43,151 nucleotides of DNA from an uncultured Eubacteriales bacterium (GCA_900543085.1 UQQF01000014.1:1-43151); one strand, 5' to 3'; positions 23,763-32,926 are shown, counted from the stretch's first letter. A program made the numbers and translations. Notes: generated by a model not told the origin, from the sequence alone.

Positions 23763-25876
23763 GCGCACACATATACACGCAAAACCGCGAGCTGAGCTGG
23801 CTGGCGTTCAACGAGCGCGTCCTGGCTGAGGCCGCGGACGAGAGCGTCCCGCTGCTCGAGCGGCTGAAGTTCGCCAGCATCTTCACCAGCAACCTCGACG
23901 AGTTCTTCATGATACGCGTCGGCAGCCTGTTCGACCTCATGGGCGTGGAGCCCGGCCGGCGCGACTCCCGCTCCGGCATGACCCCGGAGGAGCAGCTGCA
24001 CGCCATATACGACGCCGTCCGCCCGCTGTACCGCGAGCGCGAGGCCGTCTGCCTGGGCTTGGAGCGGCTGCTGCGCCGCTATGACATCTGCCGCCTGGAG
24101 TGGAAGGAGCTTTCAGGCAGCGAGAAGAAGTACTGCCAGCGCTATTTCCACAGCGAGGTGGAGCCGATCATCTCCCCGCAGATAGTCGACACGCACCACC
24201 CCTTCCCGCACCTGAAGAACAACGTGCTGCACATCGGGGCGTGGGTCAAGTACCGCTCGCGCGACGTCTTCGGCGTCATACCGATGCCGGAGGCTCTGCC
24301 CGGAGTGCTGTTCCTGCCCTGCGACGAGGGGCTGCGCTACATCCACATGGAGGAGCTGCTGCTCCACCACGCCGGGGACATCTTCGCCAACTACGACGTG
24401 CGCGCCAAGTGCGTCTTCCGTGTGACGCGCAACGCGGACATAAACCCGGAGGACGAGGCCTTCGACATGGACGAAAACGACGACTTCCGCAAAAAGATGC
24501 GCAAGGCGCTGCGCCAGCGCACCCGCCTGGCTCCCGTGCGCCTGGAGCTGAGCGAGCGGATAAGCGGCGACTTCCTCGAGTACCTCAAAAAGCGGCTGCC
24601 CGTGACCGACGAGCAGGTGTTCTTCACCAGTGCGCCGCTGCGGCTGGACTACGCCTTCTCCCTGGCCGGCAAGCTCGCCGACCCGGAGCTGCGCCGGGCG
24701 CTGACCTACCCGGAGTTCAAGCCCTGCCGCAACGCGCAGATACGCACCGGCGAGAGCATGATACGCCAGATCTCGCGCTCGGATAAGCTGCTGAGCTTCC
24801 CGTTTGAGAGCATGTCCCCGTTTTTGACCCTGTTGAAGGAGGCGAGCGAGGACCCGGACGTCATATCTATAAAAATCACCATCTACCGCCTGGCGCGCAA
24901 GGCCAAGCTGGTGGAGTACCTGTGCGCCGCCGCGGAAAACGGCAAGGACGTCACCGTGTTCATAGAGCTGCGCGCCAGGTTTGACGAGCAGAACAACATA
25001 GACTGGTCGGAGCGGCTGGAGGACGCCGGCTGCAACGTGTTCTACGGCTTTGAAAGCTACAAGATACACTCCAAGATCTGCCTCATCACCCGGCGCGAGC
25101 GCGGCGAGATACGCTATATCACCCAGGTAGGCACCGGCAACTACAACGAAAAGACCGCCGAGCAGTACACGGACGTGTCCCTGCTCACGGCCAACCGGGA
25201 CATAGGTCAGGACGCCGTGGAGTTCTTCAAGAACATGTCCATAGGCGAGCTGGACGGAGAGTACAGGCACCTGCTCGTCTCCCCGTACTCGCTCAAGCGT
25301 GAGGTGCTGCGGCTTATGGACGGCGAGATAGCCAAGGGCTCCGCCGGGCGTATGCGCTTCAAGATAAACTCTCTGACCGACATGGACATAATCGAGAGGC
25401 TGCGCAAGGCCTCCCGCGCCGGCGTGCGCATAGACATGGTCGTGCGCGGTATATGCTGCATCCTGCCGGGCATCCCCGGCGAGACGGAGAACATACACAT
25501 CGTCAGCATCGTAGGCCGATTCCTGGAGCACTCGCGCATCTACTGCTTTGGCGAGGGCGAGAGCGAGCGCATGTACATCTCCTCGGCGGACTTCATGACC
25601 CGCAACACCCAGCGCCGCGTGGAGACGGCCTGCCCCATCTACGACAGCGCCGTGCGCGCCAAGCTCAACGGCATCATGGACCTCTGCCTCATGGACAACG
25701 TCAAGGCCAGGGAGCTGCACGCCGACGGCAGCTACTCGCCCGTGCACGGCGGCGAGGAGCGCTTCGACGCGCAGCAGCTGCAAATGGAGCGCGCCATCGA
25801 CGCCGCGGCGGAGCCGGAACCGGCTCCGGAACGCGAGGGCGTCATCGGCCGCCTGCTGCGGCGGTTCAGGAACTGA
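23759..25876 (+). CDS. ppk1: Polyphosphate kinase 1
   Basis: 705 residues, full length. It makes polyphosphate from ATP reversibly. The N-terminal domain starts NRELSWLAFNERVLAEA and continues FASIFTSNLDEFFMIRVG. The catalytic PLD-like part has the autophosphorylated histidine His437 in KIHSKICLI and a second histidine, His591, in FLEHSRIYCFGEG. The C-terminal tail is rich in Glu/Pro and Arg. It overlaps ppx by 4 nt. Together they set polyphosphate levels, commonly tied to phosphate or stress state; no regulator is visible here. Confidence 0.96.
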   Translation: MSAHIYTQNRELSWLAFNERVLAEAADESVPLLERLKFASIFTSNLDEFFMIRVGSLFDLMGVEPGRRDSRSGMTPEEQLHAIYDAVRPLYREREAVCLGLERLLRRYDICRLEWKELSGSEKKYCQRYFHSEVEPIISPQIVDTHHPFPHLKNNVLHIGAWVKYRSRDVFGVIPMPEALPGVLFLPCDEGLRYIHMEELLLHHAGDIFANYDVRAKCVFRVTRNADINPEDEAFDMDENDDFRKKMRKALRQRTRLAPVRLELSERISGDFLEYLKKRLPVTDEQVFFTSAPLRLDYAFSLAGKLADPELRRALTYPEFKPCRNAQIRTGESMIRQISRSDKLLSFPFESMSPFLTLLKEASEDPDVISIKITIYRLARKAKLVEYLCAAAENGKDVTVFIELRARFDEQNNIDWSERLEDAGCNVFYGFESYKIHSKICLITRRERGEIRYITQVGTGNYNEKTAEQYTDVSLLTANRDIGQDAVEFFKNMSIGELDGEYRHLLVSPYSLKREVLRLMDGEIAKGSAGRMRFKINSLTDMDIIERLRKASRAGVRIDMVVRGICCILPGIPGETENIHIVSIVGRFLEHSRIYCFGEGESERMYISSADFMTRNTQRRVETACPIYDSAVRAKLNGIMDLCLMDNVKARELHADGSYSPVHGGEERFDAQQLQMERAIDAAAEPEPAPEREGVIGRLLRRFRN

Positions 25877-25882
25877 AAAAGC

Positions 25883-25927
25883 AAAAGCACTCCGTTTGCA
25901 CCGCAAGCCGGCAAACGGAGTGCTTTT
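25883..25927. terminator. Bidirectional terminator between ppk1 and the MarR operon
   Basis: A 17-bp stem (AAAAGCACTCCGTTTGC at 25883-25899, its complement at 25911-25927) with an 11-nt loop; A-rich on one side and T-rich on the other, so it works on both strands. It overlaps the stop of the MarR gene. Confidence 0.92.
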
Positions 25928-26388
25928 TATTTTTCTCCCACGTCCTCGAGCGGCAGGGGCATCAGCTCGGTGGAGATAACGGACAGCATCCGCGCGAACT
26001 CCGCCGTCTCCCTGGCCGTGAAGCGGCCGCGTATCCGCTCGACCAGTGCGCTGACGTAGTCATCCAGCAGCGCGGCGTTGGCGTAGTACTTGTCCGTGAG
26101 CACGAGGTAATACTCGCGCTTGTCCGGACCCGAGCGCTCCTTGCGCACATAGCCCAGCCGGATGAGGCTGGCGACCTTGTATGTGGCGTTGGAGCGGGAT
26201 ATGTTCAGGAATTCAGCAAACTGGCCGACGGTCGGTTTGCCAAGCTGGTCTATGACCTCCAGCGAGAAGGCCTCCACGGCCGAGAGCGAGGCGTCCACGT
26301 CGTGGCTGGCGCAGAACACCTCGCGGTAGAACTCCATCTTCAGGCGCTCATAGACCTGCCTGAAGCCCTCGCCGAGAGAGTCGCTCAT
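25927..26388 (-). CDS. MarR-family transcriptional regulator
   Basis: 153 residues. The winged helix lies at about 48-115: QLGKPTVGQFAEFLNISRSNATYKVASLIRLGYVRKERSGPDKREYYLVLTD. This is the DNA-recognition helix and wing typical of MarR. Helices at both ends form the dimer interface. It is the last gene of a four-gene operon and overlaps the cupin gene as ATGA, so it probably regulates that operon or answers to its substrate. The ligand is unknown. Confidence 0.87.
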   Translation of the reverse strand: MSDSLGEGFRQVYERLKMEFYREVFCASHDVDASLSAVEAFSLEVIDQLGKPTVGQFAEFLNISRSNATYKVASLIRLGYVRKERSGPDKREYYLVLTDKYYANAALLDDYVSALVERIRGRFTARETAEFARMLSVISTELMPLPLEDVGEK

Positions 26389-26735
26389 GAGCTGTAGACA
26401 ACGAGCGCTATCATCTCCAGCGGCTCGTCGGAGGTGCAGACCAGGCTGTGACCCTCGCCGTCGGGAGTCCAGCAGACGTCGCCGGCGCGCACCTTGACCA
26501 CGGTGCCGTTGTCGTTGAAGTCGCCCTCGCCGGCCAGTATATAGTAAATCTCTCCGTCGCCGTTGTGGACATGCCAGCCCACCTCGTCGCCCTTTTTGAG
26601 GTATCCGTGGTTAAAGAGGCGGTTTTTGCCGTACATGGTAGCCTCCGTCGCAACCACACGGTTGGTCAGAGAACCGGCGCCGCCGAAGGCGTGCTCGCGC
26701 ACGAAGGTTTCGCGGTCTGCGTATTTTGTTACCAT
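26385..26735 (-). CDS. Cupin-domain protein
   Basis: 116 residues, a single cupin beta-barrel. The first cupin motif is GWHVHNGDGEIYYILAGEG (metal ligands His, His, Glu); the second is near TPDGEGHSL, holding the last histidine. It may be a small metal-dependent enzyme or a sugar/amino-compound sensor; the sequence does not say which. It sits between the dipeptidase and the MarR regulator with overlaps of only a few bases, so it is part of the same operon. Confidence 0.85.
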   Translation of the reverse strand: MVTKYADRETFVREHAFGGAGSLTNRVVATEATMYGKNRLFNHGYLKKGDEVGWHVHNGDGEIYYILAGEGDFNDNGTVVKVRAGDVCWTPDGEGHSLVCTSDEPLEMIALVVYSS

Positions 26736-26737
26736 TT

Positions 26738-28150
26738 TTAGTCCTCCCTGATTTTACAGATTTTCACTATGGCCAGCGCGAATATCTTGCTGGCGGTAAG
26801 CGCGTCGGAGACGCGGATACGCTCGTTTGCGCCGTGCAGGCGGGAGTCGAAGCCCGGCATGGTCGCGCCGAAGGCCACACCGCCGGGGATGTCGTGCACA
26901 TAGGTGCCGCCGCCCGTGGCGATGCACTCGCCGCGCAGGCCGGTGTAGTGCTCGTAGCACTCCAGCAGCGCGCGGACAAACTCGCCGTCGGCGCTGGTGT
27001 GGTGCCCCGGCTCCATCTCGCCGCTCACGTTGAAGCCCGCCGCGCCGAGCGTGCGCTCGTACACCTCGCGGCAGTTGGCGTCGTCGGCGCACAGCGGCAC
27101 GCGCGCGTCGCTGCGCAGGCTGAGGTGCGTGGCGTCCAGCTCGAAGATGTCATGGGAGATGGTCAGCTCGCCGGACTGCTCGTCGGACTGCGCTATGCCG
27201 CAGCGCTCGCCGCGCCAGTCGCCGTGGGGCAGGCAGGCGGACAGCGCGCGCACGCACTGCGCGGCCTCGTCGTTCAGCGGCAGCGCGCCGATTATCTCCA
27301 GCAGCGCCGTCACGGCGTTGCAGCCGTCGCCGGGGTGAGCCGCGTGCGCCTGCACGCCGCGCACGAGTATCCTGCACCCGTCCGGCACGTCCTCGGCAAG
27401 CAGCTCCACGCCGCACCTCTCCGCCGCCGCGCCGCCGAATTTCAGCGCCGCCGGGGCGTCCAGCCCGGCTATCACCGCCTCGGCGTCGGCGGGAACCACG
27501 TTTATCCTGAAGCCGCCGCGCGCGCTGACCAGGCGCATCGGCTCGCTGCTCTCCGGCCAGGAGCGCGTCACTTCGGCGCGGTAGGTGCCCTTCTCCACGT
27601 TGTAGACGGGGAAGCCGGAGTCCGGCGTGAAGGTGTTCGGCGCCGGGGCGTGCTCGTCGTAATAGTAGTGCAGGTCGCCCGAGCCGTTCTCTTCGTCCGT
27701 GCCGAACAGCAGCCGGCAGCCGCTCTCCAGCTCCACGCCCAGCTCCTTGAGGCAGCGCATGGCGTAGAGCGCCTCCACGACCGGCCCCTTGTCGTCGTCG
27801 GTGCCGCGGCCGTAGAGGCAGCCGTCTCCGCCGCCGGTCAGCGTGTACGGGTCGGTGTCCCAGCCGTCGCCGGCGCCGACCACGTCCAGGTGGCCGAGGA
27901 TGTCCAGCGCGGCGGCCTTGCCGTTGTAGTCGGCGCTGCCCATTGCGCCGCCGTATATCTCCGTGGCGAAGCCGTACTCCGCGCACAGCCTGACCATCTC
28001 GTCGAGCGCCTCGCGCGCCTTCGCGCCGAAGGGCGCGCCCGGCTCGGCCTCGCCGCCCACGCTGGGTATCGCCACCATACGCGCGAGGTCGCGCACAAAC
28101 TCGTCTTCGTGCTCGTCTATCCACTTGGATATGCGGTCTTCAAGCTTCAT
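26738..28150 (-). CDS. pepV: M20-family dipeptidase (PepV/Sapep type)
   Basis: 470 residues from the ATG at 28150 (GGAG about 10 bases upstream); an in-frame TTG at 28156 is less likely. A zinc dipeptidase acting on Xaa dipeptides in the cytosol. Metal-site motifs are LGHLDVVGAGDGW (His, Asp), GRGTDDDKGP (Asp) and FGTDEENGSGD (catalytic Glu pair). The lid domain lies at about 180-380, and the C-terminal GGGTYVHDIPGG holds the last histidine. It overlaps the amidohydrolase gene by 11 nt. Confidence 0.92.
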   Translation of the reverse strand: MKLEDRISKWIDEHEDEFVRDLARMVAIPSVGGEAEPGAPFGAKAREALDEMVRLCAEYGFATEIYGGAMGSADYNGKAAALDILGHLDVVGAGDGWDTDPYTLTGGGDGCLYGRGTDDDKGPVVEALYAMRCLKELGVELESGCRLLFGTDEENGSGDLHYYYDEHAPAPNTFTPDSGFPVYNVEKGTYRAEVTRSWPESSEPMRLVSARGGFRINVVPADAEAVIAGLDAPAALKFGGAAAERCGVELLAEDVPDGCRILVRGVQAHAAHPGDGCNAVTALLEIIGALPLNDEAAQCVRALSACLPHGDWRGERCGIAQSDEQSGELTISHDIFELDATHLSLRSDARVPLCADDANCREVYERTLGAAGFNVSGEMEPGHHTSADGEFVRALLECYEHYTGLRGECIATGGGTYVHDIPGGVAFGATMPGFDSRLHGANERIRVSDALTASKIFALAIVKICKIRED

Positions 28151-29417
28151 TTTCAATCAGCTCCTTGGTATATTTTTCAGCCTCGGCGTAGATCTCCTCC
28201 GCGTCGCAGCCGACGCGGAACTCGCCGTTTTCGTAGAGTATCCTGCCCGCAACCATCGTCATGCGCACGTCGTCGCGCGTGCCGGAGTACACGAGGTTCT
28301 TCGCCACGTCGTGTATCGGGCGCATGTTCGGGCGGTGCAGGCTGATGACGGCCAGATCGGCCGCCTTGCCCTCGGCCAGGCTGTCGCAGCCGTCCAGCCC
28401 CATCGCCCTCGCGCCGCCGGAGCAGGCGGCCAGAAGTATGTTCTCCGCCGGGCAGGCCGCCGCGTCGTTCAGGCGCAGCTTTTGCAGCACGCAGGCGAGG
28501 TACATCTCGCGGAACATGTCCAGCGCGTTGTTCGACGCAGGTCCGTCCGTGCCGACGGCCAGGCGCACGCCGCGCTTTTCAAAGCGCTCCAGCGGCGCGA
28601 TGCCGCTGGCCAGCTTGGCGTTGGAGCACGGGCAGGTGACCGCCCACAGCCCCTTTTCGGCGAAGATCTCTATGTCCCGCTCGCTGAACCACACGCAGTG
28701 GTAGCCGCCGCCGCCGAAGTCGTAGAGCCCCAGCGAGTCGAGGTACTCCGTGGGAGACATGCCGTGCCGCTCAAAGCAGCCGTCCGTCTCGCTCTTTGTC
28801 TCGGAGTTGTGCGTCCAGAACGGGCTTTTCAGCCCGTGCACCAGCTCGCTCATCCCGCGCAGCAGCTTTTCGTCCGCCGTGTACTCGGCGTGCACGCCGG
28901 GGAGGTAGCTTATAAGCGGGTCCAGGGCGTTGAATTTGGCGTAGTCGTCCGCAGCGACAGATATTTTGTCCCCGGCGGAGAGCGCGCCGCATATCACGGT
29001 GCGGAAGCCGCAGTCGATGTTCGCCCGGGCGTAGGCGTCGCGGTGGAAGTACATGTCAAAGCTCGCCGTGATGCCTCCGGAGAGGTACTCCAGCACGGCC
29101 AGGCGCGTGAAGGCGTAGACCGCCTCGGGAGTCAGCCGAGCCTCCAGCGGGAAGACCTTGTCGAACAGCCAGCTCTGCAGCGGCAGGTCGTCGGCGTAGG
29201 AGCGCAGGAAGGTCATGGCCGAGTGCGCGTGCGCGTTCTTGAAGCCCGGGAGCACCAGGTCGCCGTTTAAATCTATCTCCCGCTCGAACTCGGGCAGCTC
29301 GCCGGCGCGCGGCGCGCCCGCGTAGGCTATCCTGCCGCCGTCCGTCCAGACCTCGCCTCGGAAAACAGAGCAGTCCGAGGTCATGGGCATGACCAGGGCG
29401 TTATGAAGTCTTATCAT
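28140..29417 (-). CDS. mtaD: Amidohydrolase, MTA/SAH deaminase-like
   Basis: 425 residues. A metal-dependent deaminase of the TRZ/ATZ-SsnA-MtaD group; MtaD members deaminate methylthioadenosine, S-adenosylhomocysteine or adenosine. It shows the metal motif KNAHAHSAMTFLR, a histidine in FWTHNSETKSE, a histidine in YHCVWFSE, and the final aspartate in VGTDGPASNNALDMF. The ATG follows GAGGTGAG. It is the first gene of the operon with the dipeptidase, cupin and MarR. The subfamily is probable; the exact substrate is not shown. Confidence 0.88.
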   Translation of the reverse strand: MIRLHNALVMPMTSDCSVFRGEVWTDGGRIAYAGAPRAGELPEFEREIDLNGDLVLPGFKNAHAHSAMTFLRSYADDLPLQSWLFDKVFPLEARLTPEAVYAFTRLAVLEYLSGGITASFDMYFHRDAYARANIDCGFRTVICGALSAGDKISVAADDYAKFNALDPLISYLPGVHAEYTADEKLLRGMSELVHGLKSPFWTHNSETKSETDGCFERHGMSPTEYLDSLGLYDFGGGGYHCVWFSERDIEIFAEKGLWAVTCPCSNAKLASGIAPLERFEKRGVRLAVGTDGPASNNALDMFREMYLACVLQKLRLNDAAACPAENILLAACSGGARAMGLDGCDSLAEGKAADLAVISLHRPNMRPIHDVAKNLVYSGTRDDVRMTMVAGRILYENGEFRVGCDAEEIYAEAEKYTKELIENEA

Positions 29418-29433
29418 CTACTCACCTCATCAG

Positions 29434-29466
29434 TTGCAAATCCCGCCGCGCCGTGGTAGTATTGTA
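29434..29466. promoter_or_regulatory. Divergent overlapping promoters, HD hydrolase / amidohydrolase operon
   Basis: On the plus strand TTGCAA (29434-29439), 17 bp, TAGTAT (29457-29462) precedes the HD gene. On the minus strand a TACAAT (complement of 29461-29466) could be the -10 box for the amidohydrolase operon. Its -35 is weak. The two would compete. Confidence 0.45.
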
Positions 29467-29489
29467 GGCGCGAACAGGGGGTAATTTAC

Positions 29490-30050
29490 GTGAAACCGAC
29501 TGAATTTATGGACTTTCTCCACACACTTGAAAACATGAAGTGCAACACCCGCCACAGCTGGACTCACACCGGCCGGCACGAGAGCGTGGCCGAGCACACC
29601 TTCCGCGTGTGCTGCATGGCCTTCCTGCTCGAGCGCGAATTCCCCGAGCTGGACATGAACAGGGTGCTCAAAATGTGCCTCATCCACGACTGGGGCGAGG
29701 CCGTCACCGGCGACATCCCCAGCTTTTTGAAGACCGGCGGCGACGAGGCCAGGGAGCTGGACGCCATCCACGCCCTGACTGCCAAGCTGCCCGACCGCGA
29801 GGCGGAGCTGAACGCGCTCTACGCCGAGATGGAGGCGCGAGAGACGCCAGAGGCCAAGTTCTACAAGGCGCTCGACCGGCTCGAGGCCGTCATCCAGCAC
29901 AACGAGGCGCCGATGAGCACCTGGCTGGAGCTTGAAAAGGAGCTGAACCTCACCTACGGCGTCGAGGACTGCGCGCCCTTCCCCTTCCTGGCGGAAGTGC
30001 GCGAGCTGTCAAACGAGGACACGCGGCGCAAGATCGCCGCCGAGGGCTGA
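29490..30050 (+). CDS. HD-domain hydrolase (YfbR/HDDC2-like nucleotidase)
   Basis: 186 residues from a GTG at 29490 with AGGGGG upstream. HD metal residues are visible: His and Asp in SVAEHTFRV and LIHDWGEAVTGD, and the later aspartate in ALDRLEAVIQHNE. The pattern matches HDDC2/YfbR 5'-deoxynucleotidases, which remove phosphate from dNMPs, so nucleotide pool cleaning is a likely role. It is a single gene, convergent with the PurN-like gene with a 4-nt gap and no clear terminator between them. Confidence 0.87.
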   Translation: MKPTEFMDFLHTLENMKCNTRHSWTHTGRHESVAEHTFRVCCMAFLLEREFPELDMNRVLKMCLIHDWGEAVTGDIPSFLKTGGDEARELDAIHALTAKLPDREAELNALYAEMEARETPEAKFYKALDRLEAVIQHNEAPMSTWLELEKELNLTYGVEDCAPFPFLAEVRELSNEDTRRKIAAEG

Positions 30051-30054
30051 GCGC

Positions 30055-30585
30055 TCAGTGAAAATCGCGCATAAACTGCTTCAAGGCGTCGGACAGCAGC
30101 TGTCCGGCGCCGTTTTCTGTCAGGCGGCGACGGAGCGCGGCGGCGCTCTCGTCCGGCACGGCGGGCACGCTCACGCGGCCGAAGCGGCGCGCCTCGCTGC
30201 CGTCGGCGTCGGCCAGCACGGCCGCGGCGGACACCGTGTCCGCGCCGCGCGCGATGCGCAGGCAGACGCAGCGCCCGGCGAAGGCGCGGTAAAGCCCCTC
30301 CTCCGGCTCCGGCTCCACGCCCACGAGTATGGCGATGTCCGCGTCCAGGTCGAGCAGCTTGGCCGTCAGCGCCCGGGTGAAGGTCGCGGCGTTGGGGAAG
30401 ATGGCCGCGTCCACCTCGTAACCGGGTATGCCCGCGCTCTCCGAGCGGGCGAGGGCGCGCGAGCCGCGCTCCGTCGCCACAACGGCGGAGACGGTGAAGT
30501 CCGGTATCTCCCCGAAAAAGAGCCCGTCTATGAGGCTCTGCAATTCTGAGCCGTCGCCGGTGACGACGGCCGCGGCCTTAACCAT
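30055..30585 (-). CDS. PurN-like formyltransferase-fold protein lacking the catalytic motif
   Basis: 176 residues from the ATG at 30585 (AGGAGGT eight bases upstream). The first 105 residues follow the GAR formyltransferase (PurN) Rossmann pattern: VVTGDGSELQSLIDGL, then VVATERGSRALARSESAGIPGYEVD, then LDADIAILVG. The second half lacks the family's N-x-HPS motif and the catalytic Asp segment. It is therefore probably not an active GAR transformylase; it could be a diverged binding or regulatory protein. It overlaps the GT-CsaB gene by 8 nt, which ties it to wall-polymer genes rather than to purine synthesis. Confidence 0.65.
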   Translation of the reverse strand: MVKAAAVVTGDGSELQSLIDGLFFGEIPDFTVSAVVATERGSRALARSESAGIPGYEVDAAIFPNAATFTRALTAKLLDLDADIAILVGVEPEPEEGLYRAFAGRCVCLRIARGADTVSAAAVLADADGSEARRFGRVSVPAVPDESAAALRRRLTENGAGQLLSDALKQFMRDFH

Positions 30586-32809
30586 TGCCAACTACCTCCT
30601 TGCCCAGAAGCCCGGCTGCCGCGGCGGTATTCCTGCCCTCCAGCTCGCGCAGGCGGCGGACGCTCTCGCGCAGAGCCTCGGGGTCTGCACGCTTGGACAG
30701 AGCCCTGCCGGCCAGGGCGCACAGCGTCTCCCCCGTGGCGTCGGCGAGGTCGACGCACTCGCCGTCTATGCACCGGAGGAACGCCGTGACCTTGGGGTCG
30801 TAGCTGACGCCGACGACGGGCGTGCCCTGCCCCGCGGCGAAGATCAGCCCGTGCAGGCGCATGGAGACGGCAATCTCCATCCGCCCCAGCACCCCTATGG
30901 CCAGCGCGCTGGGCAGTGGCCCGGGCATGAGCACGTGCGGCACGTCGGGTATCAGCGCCGCGACCGTCTGCGCGGCGTCAGAGTCATTTTTGTGGTTGAT
31001 TGGTATAAAAACCGGCGTCAAACCGTGCTTTTCGTACACATACCGCGCACATTCGGCGATAGCTCCCGCCTTCTCGGCGAAGCCCGGCCACAGCCGCAGC
31101 GCGAAGCCGGCGTAGCGCCCGGCGGGGTCTGCGCCAACGGCGGACAGCGCCTCGTCCACCTCGGCGGCCGAGGCCGGCAGCAGCGTCAGCGCGGGGTCGG
31201 CGGCTAGGATGATCTCCGGGCGGTTCACGCCGAAGCGCGCCAGCTCCTCCACGCTGTCCGGCTCGCGCAGGGTGATGACGTCGACGCAGCTGTTGAGCGT
31301 TTTCCGCGCGCTCTCCACGCCGCTCTCGCGCGTGACGGGGCCTATGCCGCAGCCGTACATCATGACGCGGCAGCCGCGCGCCTTGGCCGCGCGGAGCGTA
31401 AAGAGGTAGTACCACAGGCTGCGGCGGCTGGTGACGTCCTGAATCAGACTGCCTCCGCCGTTTATGTACAGCCTGCGCCGCTTCATCAGGCTCAGCACCC
31501 TCGGCACGTTGAAGGTGTGCGCGGACTCCACGTCCAGGCGCGCCGAGGCGCCCTCCGGGTCTCGCGAGAGCACGGACACGGGCATCAGCGGGTCTATGCC
31601 GCGCATCTCGGCCACCAGCGCGTCGAGGATGGCCTCGTCGCCGGCGTTGCCCATGCCGTAGGCGCCGCAGATGAGCACTCCCGCGCGGCCTCCGCTGCGC
31701 TCGCGCTCGAGTATTTGCCGATACACCGCTATCTGCTCGCGGCAGGTGACGTCGATGGAGTACTCGCGCGAGGCCTTTTCAAAGAGCGCCTCGCCCAGAG
31801 TGCGGCGCAGCGCGGCGTCGGCGGCCAGCGCGGCTATGCGCGCGCCGAGCGTGTCGCTGTCGCCGACCTCGACGAGATAGCCCGTCTCGCCGTCCAGCAC
31901 GAGGTTCGGTATGCCGCCCACGCGGGTGGAGACCGTGGGCAGGCGGTGCGCCGCGCCCTCGGTTATGGCGTAGGGGAAGGTCTCGGAGATGCTGGTCAGC
32001 GCGTTTATGTCTATCGCGCCGTAGAACTCGTCCATATCGTCCAGCCAGCCGCACAGCGTCAGGTCGTCCGACATGCCCAGCTCCCCGGCCAGGGCGGTGA
32101 GGTTGGGGCGCTCAGCGCCCTCGCCCGCGATTATGAGCTTTATGTTGGGCGCGCTCCTTCGCGCGGCGGCGACCGCGCGCACCAGTGTGGCGAGGTCCTT
32201 CACCGGGTCGAGCCTCGCCGCCGCGCCCACGACCACGTCGCCCGGCGCTACGCGCGCGCCCACGCGCTCATAAAAGGCGGCGCGGTCGGTGACGGGTATC
32301 TCGCGGCCGAAGTCGATGCCGTTATATATGGCGAAGGTGTCGTTGCGCCTGAAGCCGCGCGAGATGAGCAGCCTGCGCATCGCGTCCGACACGCCGACGT
32401 GGTACTTTATGTGTCTGAGCGCCCAGGCGTTAAGCACGCCGTAGGTGGCCGCCGCCAGCGGCCTGCCCATGTAGTCGAGCTTCCAGTCGCTGTGTATCGT
32501 GCTGACCACGGGCAGGTGGGTGCGGCGCGCCAGCAGCGCCCCGGCCAGGTTGCCGCGCGAGCCGTGCGAGTGTATAAGCTCGAAGCCCTCGGCGCGTATC
32601 AGCTCCTCCACCTCGCCGAGCGCGGCAAAAAAGCGCCCGGGGAAGACGCGCGTCTTTATCCCCAGCGCTGCCGCCTCCTCGGCGAAGGGGCCGTCCCGGA
32701 AGCAGACCAGCGTCACGTCCACATTGTTTGTCAGAGAGCGCAGCAGCGAGTGGACGTGGGTCTTGGCTCCGCCCGTATCTCCGCCGCTTATCAAATGTAT
32801 AACTTTCAC
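30578..32809 (-). CDS. csaB: Glycosyltransferase (GT4) fused to CsaB-type polysaccharide pyruvyl transferase
   Basis: 743 residues from a GTG at 32809 (GGAGG five bases upstream). Residues 1 to about 370 are a GT4 (GT-B fold) transferase: HLISGGDTGGAKTHV at the start, AAARLDPVKDL, and the E-x7-E motif in SETFPYAITEG. Residues about 375-735 are a pyruvyl transferase of the CsaB family, starting GVLICGAYGMGNAGDEAI, with RLHGLIFAAGQGTPVVGVSYDPKV near the end. CsaB puts pyruvate on wall polysaccharide, which anchors SLH-domain proteins. CsaB is usually a separate protein; here it is joined to a sugar transferase. Confidence 0.9.
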   Translation of the reverse strand: MKVIHLISGGDTGGAKTHVHSLLRSLTNNVDVTLVCFRDGPFAEEAAALGIKTRVFPGRFFAALGEVEELIRAEGFELIHSHGSRGNLAGALLARRTHLPVVSTIHSDWKLDYMGRPLAAATYGVLNAWALRHIKYHVGVSDAMRRLLISRGFRRNDTFAIYNGIDFGREIPVTDRAAFYERVGARVAPGDVVVGAAARLDPVKDLATLVRAVAAARRSAPNIKLIIAGEGAERPNLTALAGELGMSDDLTLCGWLDDMDEFYGAIDINALTSISETFPYAITEGAAHRLPTVSTRVGGIPNLVLDGETGYLVEVGDSDTLGARIAALAADAALRRTLGEALFEKASREYSIDVTCREQIAVYRQILERERSGGRAGVLICGAYGMGNAGDEAILDALVAEMRGIDPLMPVSVLSRDPEGASARLDVESAHTFNVPRVLSLMKRRRLYINGGGSLIQDVTSRRSLWYYLFTLRAAKARGCRVMMYGCGIGPVTRESGVESARKTLNSCVDVITLREPDSVEELARFGVNRPEIILAADPALTLLPASAAEVDEALSAVGADPAGRYAGFALRLWPGFAEKAGAIAECARYVYEKHGLTPVFIPINHKNDSDAAQTVAALIPDVPHVLMPGPLPSALAIGVLGRMEIAVSMRLHGLIFAAGQGTPVVGVSYDPKVTAFLRCIDGECVDLADATGETLCALAGRALSKRADPEALRESVRRLRELEGRNTAAAAGLLGKEVVGNG

Positions 32810-32872
32810 ATTGACCTCCGCGCCGCTTGCTTAACACGGTTGAATGATGTAAAATAGCAAGTAGCTTGTTTA

Positions 32873-32916
32873 ACGGCCGCACGGCCGGCATTTCACCGGC
32901 CGCACGACCGGCAACA
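32873..32916 (-). repeat. Tandem GC-rich repeat in the csaB leader
   Basis: Two imperfect units of about 23 bp (minus strand TGCCGGTCGTGCGGCCG and TGCCGGCCGTGCGGCCG) follow each other between promoter and gene. Each can fold on itself (GCCGG/CCGGC). Its role is unknown; it would lie in the 5' leader. Confidence 0.5.
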
Positions 32917-32926
32917 ATACCCTGAT

